Shown here in pieces: positions 8,242-16,489 of a DNA stretch of 64,000 bases. Under the pieces are notes generated by a model. That model did no database searches. It was not told where the DNA came from and saw only the letters and a program-made list of their open reading frames with translations. The DNA is from JALZVT01 sp964611345 (lineage in GTDB: Bacteria > Pseudomonadota > Gammaproteobacteria > Pseudomonadales > Azotimanducaceae): the NCBI GenBank assembly GCA_964611345.1, contig CAZSYU010000001.1:62001-126000 (forward strand), written 5' to 3'. Position 1 is the first letter of the stretch. Each line of letters starts with the position of its first letter. A program made the position numbers and the translations under genes.

Positions 8242-9444
8242 TTAGTTGCTGGCAAGGGCGCACCCATTCGAACTGAGCAGCACATCTGCCGCGCCCAATT
8301 GCACCAGCCCGAAGCCATAATTTGTGTCCCTGCCAGGATCCCCAAGATCTTCAGCGCTGTTAGTGAGTGCCTGGCGAATTGCTGCGTTGTCGCACTCGGC
8401 GTGCAAACTCCATAACAGCGCGGCAGCACCTGACACATGCGGGACGGCCATTGAGGTGCCGCTGTAGGGCTGAATATCGCCACCAACAACAGTCGACCAC
8501 ACACCAACACCTGGTGCGCTCAACTCAACGCGCGTGTTGCGTTGGGAAAACACGGCGTGGCGTTTGCTTCGGTCGACGGCGGCGACACTGATAACCGGTT
8601 CGTAGCACGCCGGATAACTGCAGGCCGTGCTGCCATCGTTACCAGCAGCAGCGACGAGGAGCGCGCCGCTTGCATAAGCATGCGCGAAGGCACCGCGTTC
8701 GAGCGTTGTCTTTTGCGCTCCGCCAAGACTCATCGAAACCACGTGCGCGCCGGCGTCCTGACAGGCTTCCAGTGCGGCAACAAGTTCGGAGGCAAACGTC
8801 CACAGGCCATGGTCGGCGAACACTTTCACAACATGCAGTGACAAACCCACACCGGGGTGTATGCCAACCACACCGATCTTGTTATGCAGGGCGGCAATGG
8901 TGCCAGCAACGTGGGTGCCGTGAGAGTCACCCGGCTCATCCCAGCGACCTGTTCCTGCAAGAGCCTGGCCAGAGACGCGGTCGCTGCCGGGCAAATCCGG
9001 ATGTTCTGCGTCGTAACCAGAATCGATGATGCACAGCTTGCGTGGTGTGCCGAAGGGGCTGAACTGTTCGGCCTGAATGAGCGCGGTACCGTAAGGTTTA
9101 AGCTGGCCAAGGCGATAGCGGCGATGGTCGAGTTCAAGAGAGTTGATCGACGGCTGCAATTGCAAGGTTCGAACGTCTGCTTCGGTTAGCATTGCAACCA
9201 GCGCGCGCTGACGTTGTAGATGCCGAAGCTCTTGCGACCCAGCGCGGTGTAAGTGCTTGCTCAATGCAGCGTATTGATCGACCTTGTAGTGGATGATGTA
9301 GCGCTGGGGGGATTGCGTCTGGTCGAGATCGGCTGCCTGCACCCGAACGGTGAGCCCAGTGGCTGAAACTAGCGTGGCTGCCACCAGTAGTGCAGTCAGT
9401 GGGTGAACTTTTCGGTGAATGGTTTGAGGACCTGAACGCGGCAT
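8242..9444 (-). CDS. S8 family serine peptidase (subtilisin-like), exported
   Basis: A 400-residue secreted subtilase counted from ATG 9444 (MPRSGPQ); the longer GTG frame from 9495 would spoil the signal peptide. Signal peptide: basic residues, then LTALLVAATLVSATGL, cleavage near VQAAD. Residues ~40-100 form a short prodomain (YIIHYK, LLT-like I9 pattern). The catalytic triad is in order: Asp141 in CIIDSGYD, His175 in SHGTHVAGTIA and Ser331 in GTSMAVPHVSG. The oxyanion Asn is in AAAGNDGS. There is no C-terminal P-domain or PPC extension. It lies 182 bp from the M48 peptidase on the same strand; co-transcription is possible but not required. Likely nutrient or processing protease outside the cytoplasm. 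Confidence 0.93.
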   Translation of the reverse strand: MPRSGPQTIHRKVHPLTALLVAATLVSATGLTVRVQAADLDQTQSPQRYIIHYKVDQYAALSKHLHRAGSQELRHLQRQRALVAMLTEADVRTLQLQPSINSLELDHRRYRLGQLKPYGTALIQAEQFSPFGTPRKLCIIDSGYDAEHPDLPGSDRVSGQALAGTGRWDEPGDSHGTHVAGTIAALHNKIGVVGIHPGVGLSLHVVKVFADHGLWTFASELVAALEACQDAGAHVVSMSLGGAQKTTLERGAFAHAYASGALLVAAAGNDGSTACSYPACYEPVISVAAVDRSKRHAVFSQRNTRVELSAPGVGVWSTVVGGDIQPYSGTSMAVPHVSGAAALLWSLHAECDNAAIRQALTNSAEDLGDPGRDTNYGFGLVQLGAADVLLSSNGCALASN

Positions 9445-9639
9445 GGCCTGCAGTTTTACAGAACAGGGTCTGCAGTATTGCGATCCGGTTTGCACCCTGC
9501 TCGTACCAATAATGGTGCTTAGTTGCGCTTGTGTGAAGACCGTTGTCGTTCGTCGGTGATGCGCCTCGTCAGTGTCGATTCTGAGTCAAACTTTTGCGTG
9601 TTAGGCTGGTTGCTTCATTGGATGGGGAGTGAATAAACG

Positions 9640-10563
9640 GTGCGCATTGGATTCAACGGCACAGGAGCGGTGCGGCACGCAGATATCGGGCGAATAACGC
9701 AAGACGCGCAATCTGCAGTGGCCGGTGGTTTTTCGAGTTATTGGCTGGCTGACCATCCAACGGGTGGTTTTGATGCGCTTACCGCGCTGGCAGTGGCTGG
9801 GCAAAGCGTGCCGGACATCGAGCTGGGTACAGCGATTGTGCCGAGCTTTCCACGCAATCCCATGGCCTTGGCTGCGCAAGTGTTGACCACCGATGATGCA
9901 CTCGGTGGGCGACTCACGTTGGGGCTGGGGTTATCCCACGCCGTGATGATGGCCGATCTGGGCATAGAGTTTGATAAACCCATTCGGCATTTAAAGGAGT
10001 ACTTGTCGATCTTGATGTCACTGTTGCACGAAGGTGCCGTTGATTTCGCAGGCCAGTTACTCAGCTGCAAGGCGCGGGTGTTTAAAAAACCAGCAAAGCC
10101 CGTGCAGGTGCTGGTTGCCGCGTTAGGTCCGCAGGCGTTGCGTGTCACCGGGCGACTCGCCGATGGCACCACACTCGCCTGGGTAGGCGCCAAAACTGTC
10201 CGCGAGCACATTGTGCCGACTATAACCGACGCCGCTGCCACAGCCGATCGACCTGCGCCGCGCGTACTGGCCTCGCTTCCCCTGTGTGTCACCGACGACG
10301 TGGATTCGGTGCGCGCTTCCATCGACGCCAATCTGGGCAGCTATGGCGATTTACCGTCGTACCGGGCGATGTTCGAACGCGAGGGGGTGAGTTCACCCTC
10401 CGAGCTCGCCATGGTGGGTTCGAAGGCCCAGGTAGAGGATGCTATTGCGGCCATGGCAGAGGCAGGTGCAACTGACTTTGCGCCCACCGTGTATGGCCTG
10501 ACCCCGACGCAACGGGAAGAGTCCTCAGCACTGTTGCAGCAGCTCGCGGCCAAGGCTGGGTGA
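9640..10563 (+). CDS. LLM class flavin-dependent oxidoreductase
   Basis: A 307-residue luciferase-like TIM-barrel oxidoreductase using FMN or F420. It starts with GTG 9640, supported by GGGGAG at 9624-9629. Features typical of the family are the opening RIGFNGTGA, YWLADHPTGGFDALTALAVAG (first barrel strands), the ELGTAIVPSFPRNPMA segment (about 68-83) and GRLTLGLGLSH (about 93-103). It lies 61 bp upstream of a pair of acyl-CoA dehydrogenase genes on the same strand and probably belongs to their transcription unit. Similar LLM proteins sit in steroid and lipid catabolic clusters, which fits, but the reaction cannot be read from sequence. Confidence 0.87.
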   Translation: MRIGFNGTGAVRHADIGRITQDAQSAVAGGFSSYWLADHPTGGFDALTALAVAGQSVPDIELGTAIVPSFPRNPMALAAQVLTTDDALGGRLTLGLGLSHAVMMADLGIEFDKPIRHLKEYLSILMSLLHEGAVDFAGQLLSCKARVFKKPAKPVQVLVAALGPQALRVTGRLADGTTLAWVGAKTVREHIVPTITDAAATADRPAPRVLASLPLCVTDDVDSVRASIDANLGSYGDLPSYRAMFEREGVSSPSELAMVGSKAQVEDAIAAMAEAGATDFAPTVYGLTPTQREESSALLQQLAAKAG

Positions 10564-10624
10564 GAGTAATTACTGGATCTTGAATATAGAATTTTAAAAA
10601 CAATAGTTTAGAGACAAAACCTAA

Positions 10625-11746
10625 ATGAATTTCGATTTTTCCGAAGACGATCAAATGGTGCGGGAGCAGACCGCGCGATTGCTGGCAGAGCGCTGCTCAA
10701 CCGATGTCGTGCGCGACGTACTGGATGGCAAGGTCAAGTACGCGAAGCCGGTGTGGCAGGGGCTTGCAGAGATGGGTCTGCTGGGCACGGCGATTCCCGA
10801 GGCGCTCGGTGGTTCGGGTGCCGGCTACCTGCCGCTGTGTCTGGTGGCACAAGAGGTGGGTGCCGCGCTCGCACCCGTTCCCTTTTCATCAACGGTCTAC
10901 CTCGCAACCGAGGCGTTGTTGAAATTTGGTTCCAACGCGCAACAGCAACAGTGGTTGCCGCAACTTGCAGCAGGCAGCATCAGCGCGACAGTTGCCGTTG
11001 TTGAGAGCGTTAATGAACTCACGGAGAGTTCTGTTCGACTGAGTTGGGACGGTGCATCGCTTGATGGCGAGAAACTATTGGTGCCCGATGGTGAGTTGGT
11101 TGACCTTGCGATTGTGGTGGCGCGTGGGGCCGATGGCGTAAGCCTCGTGTTGGCGGACTTGCGCGACAATGGTGTCGAACGCCGCAGCATCGACACGGTC
11201 GATCCAACGCGCAACAGCGCCACACTCAGGTTTACCGACACCAAAGCGGAACTGCTTGGTAGCGCTGGACAAGGCTGGGCGGCACTGAATGCTGTGCAAG
11301 ACCGAGCGGCGGTGCTGTTTGCGTTTGAGCAATTGGGTGGTGCGCAGAAAGCGCTTGATATGGCAGTGGCGTATTCCCAGGAACGCTTTGCGTTCGGGCG
11401 TGCGATCGGTTCCTTTCAGGCGCTTAAACACATGATGGCGGATATGTATGTGGCGCTAAAGCTTGCCGAGTCGAATTGTTTCTACGCGGCCTGGGCGCTG
11501 GCCAGCGACGCAGAAGACCTGCCGCATGCGGCTGCCATAGCGCGAGTGTCTGCCACCCAGGCTTTCCAGCTCTGTGCACGTGACAACATACAGGTGCATG
11601 GCGGGATGGGTTTTACCTGGGAATTTGACTGCCATCTGTATTACCGCCGCTCGAACTATCTGGCGTTGCAGTTAGGTGGATTGGCTGAATGGGAGGACAA
11701 AGTGATAGCTACCTTGCCTGCCACTGAGCCCGCAAGCGCGGCCTAA
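10625..11746 (+). CDS. acyl-CoA dehydrogenase, smaller subunit of a pair
   Basis: A 373-residue acyl-CoA dehydrogenase family protein. It begins MNFDFSEDDQMVREQTARLL and has the C-terminal QERFAFGRAIGSFQALKHMM (about 256-275) and VHGGMGFTWEFDCHLYYRRS (about 327-346). The central beta domain is divergent: instead of the usual ExxAGSD segment there is AVVESVNELTESSV, suggesting poor FAD/substrate contacts in this subunit. The next gene, 32 bp downstream, encodes a complete-looking ACAD. Such adjacent unequal pairs are known to form alpha2-beta2 dehydrogenases acting on ring- or branched-substrate CoA esters in steroid degradation; that assignment here is inference. Confidence 0.88.
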   Translation: MNFDFSEDDQMVREQTARLLAERCSTDVVRDVLDGKVKYAKPVWQGLAEMGLLGTAIPEALGGSGAGYLPLCLVAQEVGAALAPVPFSSTVYLATEALLKFGSNAQQQQWLPQLAAGSISATVAVVESVNELTESSVRLSWDGASLDGEKLLVPDGELVDLAIVVARGADGVSLVLADLRDNGVERRSIDTVDPTRNSATLRFTDTKAELLGSAGQGWAALNAVQDRAAVLFAFEQLGGAQKALDMAVAYSQERFAFGRAIGSFQALKHMMADMYVALKLAESNCFYAAWALASDAEDLPHAAAIARVSATQAFQLCARDNIQVHGGMGFTWEFDCHLYYRRSNYLALQLGGLAEWEDKVIATLPATEPASAA

Positions 11747-11778
11747 CCCGTCACACCGAACACTAAAGAGACCCACGA

Positions 11779-13023
11779 ATGGATTTTAACGATACCCCAG
11801 AAGAAGCCAGCTTTCGCAGCGAAGTGCGGGATTGGATTAGCAGCAATGCGCCAACACACCTTGCCGAGCCTTTGGCATCCAGCACCTTTGGCGGCATTAA
11901 CACGGGCGATGAAGACCCGCTGGAGGCGGCCAAGCGTTGGCAAAAAGTTAAGGCAGAGGCGGGTTGGGCCTGCATTCAGTGGCCGAAGGAATACGGTGGC
12001 CGCAATGCCACACCCATTCAAAATGTGATTTGGCGCGAAGAAGAAGGGGTGTACGGCAAGTTGAGTGGCTCTTTTATTATTGGCCAGGGCATGTGTGGTC
12101 CAACATTGATGGCGTATGCCAGCGAAGCGCACAAAGAGCGCTTCTTGCCCAAGCTTGCGAGTGGTGAAGAGGTCTGGTGTCAGTTGTTTTCAGAGCCCGT
12201 TGCTGGGTCTGATCTTGCGGGTCTGCGCACCCGGGCAGAGCGCGACGGTGATGACTGGTTGATTAACGGACAGAAAATCTGGACGTCGGGAGCGCACTAC
12301 TCTGACTACGGCATTCTGATTACACGTACCGACCCTGGTGTTGCCAAGCACAAAGGTCTGACCATGTTTTTTCTGGACATGAAATCGCCAGGTGTGGACA
12401 TTCGCCCGATCAAGCAGGTGAACGGACAGAGTGGATTCAACGAAGTGTATTTCGATGATGTGCGCATTCCAGACAGTCAACGGTTGGGCGAGGTCGGTGA
12501 CGGTTGGCGGGTGTCGCTCACAACCCTTATGAACGAACGGCTTGCGATTGGTGGCAGCATCGCCACCGGCGTTCCTGAAATTCAGGAGCTGGTTGATGCC
12601 CTGCCAATGGGCAATGGCCGGGCTGTTGACAATCCGGCAGTGCGTTCAAAACTTGCCGATTGGCACGCAAAGGCGGCCGGGTTGCGCAACACAGCAGCGC
12701 GCTCACTCAGTGCCCTGTCAAAAGGCGAAACGCCCGGGCCCGAAAACTCGATTGGCAAGCTGGTGGCTGGTGGCATGATGCAGGACATCGCCAAGTTTGC
12801 GATGGACATTCAGGGGCCGGGTGCACTGGTGCTGGACCCTACGCTCGCAGAAGGCAATGCCCGCTTCCAGGCCATGCTGTTGCGGTCGCCCGCTATTCGC
12901 ATTGAAGGGGGTACCGACCAGATTCTGCGGAACATCATTGCTGAGCGTGTACTGGGCTTGCCCGCCGACATGCGCGCCGACAAAGGCCTCGCGTTCAATG
13001 AGATACCCACCAGCAACAGCTAG
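11779..13023 (+). CDS. acyl-CoA dehydrogenase, larger subunit of a pair
   Basis: A 414-residue flavoprotein. It starts MDFNDTPEEASFRSEVRDW; WCQLFSEPVAGSDLAGLRT (about 134-152) gives the FAD/CoA-binding beta domain, and DWLINGQKIWTSGAHYSDY follows. The C-terminal EGGTDQILRNIIAERVLGLP is the standard ACAD end with the glycine-rich turn and R contacting FAD. It is coupled to the 373-residue ACAD (32 bp gap) and to the LLM oxidoreductase upstream. The stop overlaps by four bases the end of the convergent reductive-dehalogenase-like gene, so transcription from both sides meets here. Substrate not known; cyclic or branched acyl-CoA is suggested by the heteromeric arrangement. Confidence 0.92.
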   Translation: MDFNDTPEEASFRSEVRDWISSNAPTHLAEPLASSTFGGINTGDEDPLEAAKRWQKVKAEAGWACIQWPKEYGGRNATPIQNVIWREEEGVYGKLSGSFIIGQGMCGPTLMAYASEAHKERFLPKLASGEEVWCQLFSEPVAGSDLAGLRTRAERDGDDWLINGQKIWTSGAHYSDYGILITRTDPGVAKHKGLTMFFLDMKSPGVDIRPIKQVNGQSGFNEVYFDDVRIPDSQRLGEVGDGWRVSLTTLMNERLAIGGSIATGVPEIQELVDALPMGNGRAVDNPAVRSKLADWHAKAAGLRNTAARSLSALSKGETPGPENSIGKLVAGGMMQDIAKFAMDIQGPGALVLDPTLAEGNARFQAMLLRSPAIRIEGGTDQILRNIIAERVLGLPADMRADKGLAFNEIPTSNS

Positions 13024-15269
13024 TGCGTCGGTTGGTTTTCTTCTGGTGAATAGTAATGAGCAGGGCGGGCGCCGCCCACTCGTCTGCGCTCTTGCGCGTC
13101 AGTCACGCTTTCCACTAGCGCCGCGCGTTTGATTGCAGCGCGGTGGTTAGTAAGCACTGGCTCAGTGTTTGTTGTGGCAGGCATGTCAGATGCGTGGTAG
13201 TAACCCACAGGTGATTTGTTGCCACTGGTGTCTTTGCTTAGGTCGAGATCGCGTTCGTTGGTGCCGCGTGGCTTACGCACTTCACCGTCGACAATCTCGA
13301 GATCCTGCCACCAGCGCTTTACCGGATTGCGGGTGCCGTAGCCGAGGCGGTCGTCCAGCTTAACGGCAATGGGCACAAGGTATTTTTTCAGCCAGCGCAT
13401 ATGGATGCCAAGCCACGAGCCCAGCCGGTGCAATAACGCGCCATCGCTGGTGACCACCTTGTTCAGTGGGCAGGTTTTCATGCAGCGTCCGCAGGCGGAG
13501 CCCTTTGCGTTGTTCACGCGGTAACTGGTGCACCGCTCGACATCCGGCTTCCAGATTTCGTAGCCGTTGAACATCACCTTGTCGCCGAAGGGGATGGCGT
13601 TGACCGGGCACTCGCGGGCGCACTTCAGGCAGCCTGCGCAGAACTCTTGCAGGCCAAAATCAATGGGTTGGTCCGGCACCAGGTCAAGATCGGTCGTTAA
13701 CACCACCGACTTGAAGCGTGGTCCAACAAACGGGTTGAGCACCAGCTCGCCTATGCGGCTGAGTTCGCCAAGGCCCGCCAGTAACACCAGCGGAATTTGC
13801 AGAACGTCGCTGTCGGCGTTGGTTTGGGCGCGCGCGGATACACCCTTGCGGCGTAAAAAGTTGGCCATAACGCCGGCGATTTCGGCGCCGCGCAAGTAGC
13901 CTCGCATCGACTGACAACCAGAAATCCAGTCGTCGCCACTTGCGCCTTCCATGGTGTCGTAGCCCTGATCGATGAGCATCACCACGGCGTACTTGTGATA
14001 GGGCGTGGTCTCAGTTCCGTCCGGTCGGTGGGAATACCAGGCGTAACGTGGAATTTCGCAGAGACCCACCAGGTCGGCACCAAGGTGATAGGCCAGAGCG
14101 CGAATCGCGTCGCTGTTATCGCTGGCACTGTTACTGATGCTTGTGTTGGCCGGAGTATTATCGACCGCGTCACGCACCACCTGGTGGGGAGACTGTGCCG
14201 GATCATCATCCTGGTGCGGCACCAGGCTGCGCAGCGGTCCCATCATGCCTTGGGTGAGCGGGTGCTTGAACGCAAAGCGCGCCACTTCGCGCTGGGCTTT
14301 TGCGCCCAGATCGCCAGCACGCGAGCGCATAAAAAAGTTGGCCCGTTGAGGAACGCGCGGTATTTCGTCATCCAGAATCAGGGTTGTGGGTGTGGCCCGG
14401 CGCTCGAGCTGTTCCATCGGATAGCGGCTGGCGTGTGGCTTGCGTCGCGCTATGCGACGGTGTTCGCGATTGGAAGTGGCGCCATTGATGCCAATCCAGT
14501 GTTTGATGCGACTCGGGCGAGCGTTGGCTGCCAGAGGTTGGTCTGCATCGAGTGGGTAGGTGGTGCTAACGACGGCCAGCTCAAAGGCATCGAGAAAGGG
14601 TGTACGAATGCTTGCGTCAGTTTGCCGTTGCGCAACACCTGCCAGTACAGCGAGTCGTTCCATATCAACACCGCAGTGCCCCTGGATATGCGCCGTTGCG
14701 GCAAAGCCCAGTGTGCGTATGTGACCGGCGATACAGCTAGCGATTTCGGCCGCACGCAGGCGCGCGACTTCACTTGCCGCTGTGCCGAGCCATTGCGCGG
14801 CCAGGGACCCCGGTTGTTGTCTGCGGCCATGGGCAACAACAATCACAACGGCGTGCGTCGCCTCATCAGTGCCGTTAAGCCAGGCATTGGTTGGCAGCAT
14901 GCAGACGCCAACATGGCTGGCATCAAGGTAATAGGCGGCACCCTTGATCTCACGAGTGCGCGCGGCGGACTCTGCAGGGACGGGTGCACGGATGAGTTCA
15001 GCGTCGCCGCGAAGAAACGGCAGGTAGCAGTCGAGATGGTCGCGCACAGCCGCAGCGAGATCGTTGTCTGGCGCACCAGGTTCCCCGTTGTAGTGCTCAA
15101 TACTCGGAGACTCTCGGGTGGTTTCTTGGCGGCTAAGCGCTGGGTCAGGAGGTAGAGCTTCGAGTGGGTACGGGCCCAGTTCGACGCCGCGATTAACGGC
15201 GGCACCTTTGATGAGCCTCTGCAGCAACGTGGGCGACAAACCTTTTACCGAGCGCTCGGTGGCTGGCAC
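13020..15269 (-). CDS. reductive dehalogenase-like corrinoid/Fe-S protein
   Basis: A 749-residue protein with the architecture of reductive dehalogenases (RdhA). Two 4Fe-4S motifs lie near the C-terminus: C544-x2-C-x2-C-x3-CP (CAGCLKCARECP) and C580-x12-C593-x2-C-x3-CP (ending CGRCMKTCP). Before them, residues ~387-540 match the cobalamin-binding nitroreductase-like fold (VGLCEIPRYAWYSH, SMRGYLRGAEIAG, IPLVLLAGLGELSRIGELV). Residues ~107-215 look like a degenerate second copy without cysteine clusters (VGVCMLPTNAWLNG, RLRAAEIAS, LAVLAGVAQ). There is no twin-arginine signal, no RdhB anchor gene nearby and no fused flavin reductase, so it is probably cytosolic and needs a separate electron donor. 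It is the last gene of the LysR-LLM-hydroxylase operon, sharing one base with the hydroxylase stop. Too long and duplicated for QueG. Dehalogenation is inferred. Confidence 0.8.
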   Translation of the reverse strand: MPATERSVKGLSPTLLQRLIKGAAVNRGVELGPYPLEALPPDPALSRQETTRESPSIEHYNGEPGAPDNDLAAAVRDHLDCYLPFLRGDAELIRAPVPAESAARTREIKGAAYYLDASHVGVCMLPTNAWLNGTDEATHAVVIVVAHGRRQQPGSLAAQWLGTAASEVARLRAAEIASCIAGHIRTLGFAATAHIQGHCGVDMERLAVLAGVAQRQTDASIRTPFLDAFELAVVSTTYPLDADQPLAANARPSRIKHWIGINGATSNREHRRIARRKPHASRYPMEQLERRATPTTLILDDEIPRVPQRANFFMRSRAGDLGAKAQREVARFAFKHPLTQGMMGPLRSLVPHQDDDPAQSPHQVVRDAVDNTPANTSISNSASDNSDAIRALAYHLGADLVGLCEIPRYAWYSHRPDGTETTPYHKYAVVMLIDQGYDTMEGASGDDWISGCQSMRGYLRGAEIAGVMANFLRRKGVSARAQTNADSDVLQIPLVLLAGLGELSRIGELVLNPFVGPRFKSVVLTTDLDLVPDQPIDFGLQEFCAGCLKCARECPVNAIPFGDKVMFNGYEIWKPDVERCTSYRVNNAKGSACGRCMKTCPLNKVVTSDGALLHRLGSWLGIHMRWLKKYLVPIAVKLDDRLGYGTRNPVKRWWQDLEIVDGEVRKPRGTNERDLDLSKDTSGNKSPVGYYHASDMPATTNTEPVLTNHRAAIKRAALVESVTDAQERRRVGGARPAHYYSPEENQPTH

Positions 15270-16489
15270 TAGGACACTTCTCGGATCACGGCCCGGTCGA
15301 CCCAGATTTGTTCTGTGGTTGGGTTATAGCGGGCGTAGAACGGCCGCGGTAGGCCGCGGCAAAATTCGCGCATGCGCGCCTTGGCGTCTTGCAGGGAGTC
15401 GGCTGCGAAGTACAACGGTTGATAATCGGTAATCGGGAAATCCTGTTCGGCTGCGCGATCTGGTTCGAAGGCCAAAATCTCGGGTGCAGGGCGATCTCCT
15501 GTGGTGGAACCGTCGCAGGCGTATTGCAACTCGCCAAAGCTCGACAGCAAGCCGGCACCATAGGCTTTTAAGGTGTTGTTTTCGCGCAACACGCCAAACT
15601 CTACCGAATGCCAATAGCAGCGCGCCAAACGTTCGATGTCAGCTTCGCTCGCACCCAGACTTGCAAGACCAATTTCCTGCGACAGGTCAGCAAATGCAGC
15701 ATCAGCAAACATCGGCGCGTGGCCAAGCAGTTCGTGGCACACATCAGGTTCTGGTGTGTAAAGAGGCGTGGATGGATGGCGTACGTACTGGGTGCTAAAG
15801 AACACTCGAAATGCAAGGCCGTTAAGAAAATCCCTGGAACTGAGCAACCCGGCAACCGGTCGAATTTTGAATCCTGTGCGGGCCTCTAGAAAGGCGCTGA
15901 TGTCTCGACCCTGGGGGATGCGCTCCGGGCTAAAACCACAGTGTCGTTCAAGGTCTTGTAACGCGCGCAGGTAGGCAGCACAGGCATGTCGATCATGTAG
16001 CACCTGGAGTTGTCGATATACCTCGCCCCAGGTTTGGTTCTCAATGTCGGTGTAGGCGACCACCGGCACTCGGTCCCCGTGTTGGTAGGCGCGTGCCAAC
16101 TGATCAATCTCTGCGCGCCGGGCGCGATAGTCCGGATCGTTAAAACCAGGATGATCGGCGCTTAGATCCTGTCCTGCATCCAGGGTGCCATTGGCGATCT
16201 CATCGAGTTCGCTGATCTGGCGAGGGAACCAGGGGACCGACTGGTCATCCAGTACCAGCAAACCCAGTGCCAGTTCGGACAGCTCGTTAATCACAGCGAC
16301 TATGTGTGGCTGATCTTCGCGACCTTCGCAGTTTACAAAAATGTCAAAGCGCTCGGACTTGGCAGGGCGCGATTCGATGTGGGTTAGATTGACATGGTGA
16401 CGGGCAAAGGGCGCAAGCACTCGAGCGAGCGCGGCGGGCTCGTCGCGCAGGTTGATGAGCAAGGACAGGCGCGGTTCGCGATTCTTCAT
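15269..16489 (-). CDS. aromatic amino acid hydroxylase with N-terminal ACT domain
   Basis: A 406-residue pterin-dependent monooxygenase of the phenylalanine/tyrosine/tryptophan hydroxylase family. Residues ~8-75 are an ACT regulatory domain (LSLLINLRDEPAALARVLAP, NLTHIESRP). The catalytic domain carries the iron triad His252 and His257 in CHELLGH and Glu297 in YWHSVEF; the spacing of 5 and 40 residues equals that of human PAH (285/290/330). TWGEVYRQLQVLHDRHA and FLARTGF-like ARTGFKIRPVAGLLSSRDFL are also family hallmarks. Most bacterial PhhA proteins are about 260-300 residues without ACT, so this is an animal-like layout. Product would be tyrosine or a hydroxylated analogue. No pterin dehydratase gene lies nearby. 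Overlaps the LLM gene upstream by four bases and the dehalogenase-like gene downstream by one. Confidence 0.9.
   Translation of the reverse strand: MKNREPRLSLLINLRDEPAALARVLAPFARHHVNLTHIESRPAKSERFDIFVNCEGREDQPHIVAVINELSELALGLLVLDDQSVPWFPRQISELDEIANGTLDAGQDLSADHPGFNDPDYRARRAEIDQLARAYQHGDRVPVVAYTDIENQTWGEVYRQLQVLHDRHACAAYLRALQDLERHCGFSPERIPQGRDISAFLEARTGFKIRPVAGLLSSRDFLNGLAFRVFFSTQYVRHPSTPLYTPEPDVCHELLGHAPMFADAAFADLSQEIGLASLGASEADIERLARCYWHSVEFGVLRENNTLKAYGAGLLSSFGELQYACDGSTTGDRPAPEILAFEPDRAAEQDFPITDYQPLYFAADSLQDAKARMREFCRGLPRPFYARYNPTTEQIWVDRAVIREVS

Noticed and set aside
13995..15155. 386-residue plus-strand open frame inside the reductive-dehalogenase-like gene
   Set aside because: It lies antisense to a gene with clear Fe-S motifs, and its translation shows no domain and an irregular composition; a GC-rich shadow frame.
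13020..15269. Call as epoxyqueuosine reductase QueG
   Set aside because: QueG is about 350-380 residues with one corrinoid core; this protein is 749 residues with two core-like regions, and the second Fe-S motif (C-x12-C-x2-C-x3-CP) fits RdhA.
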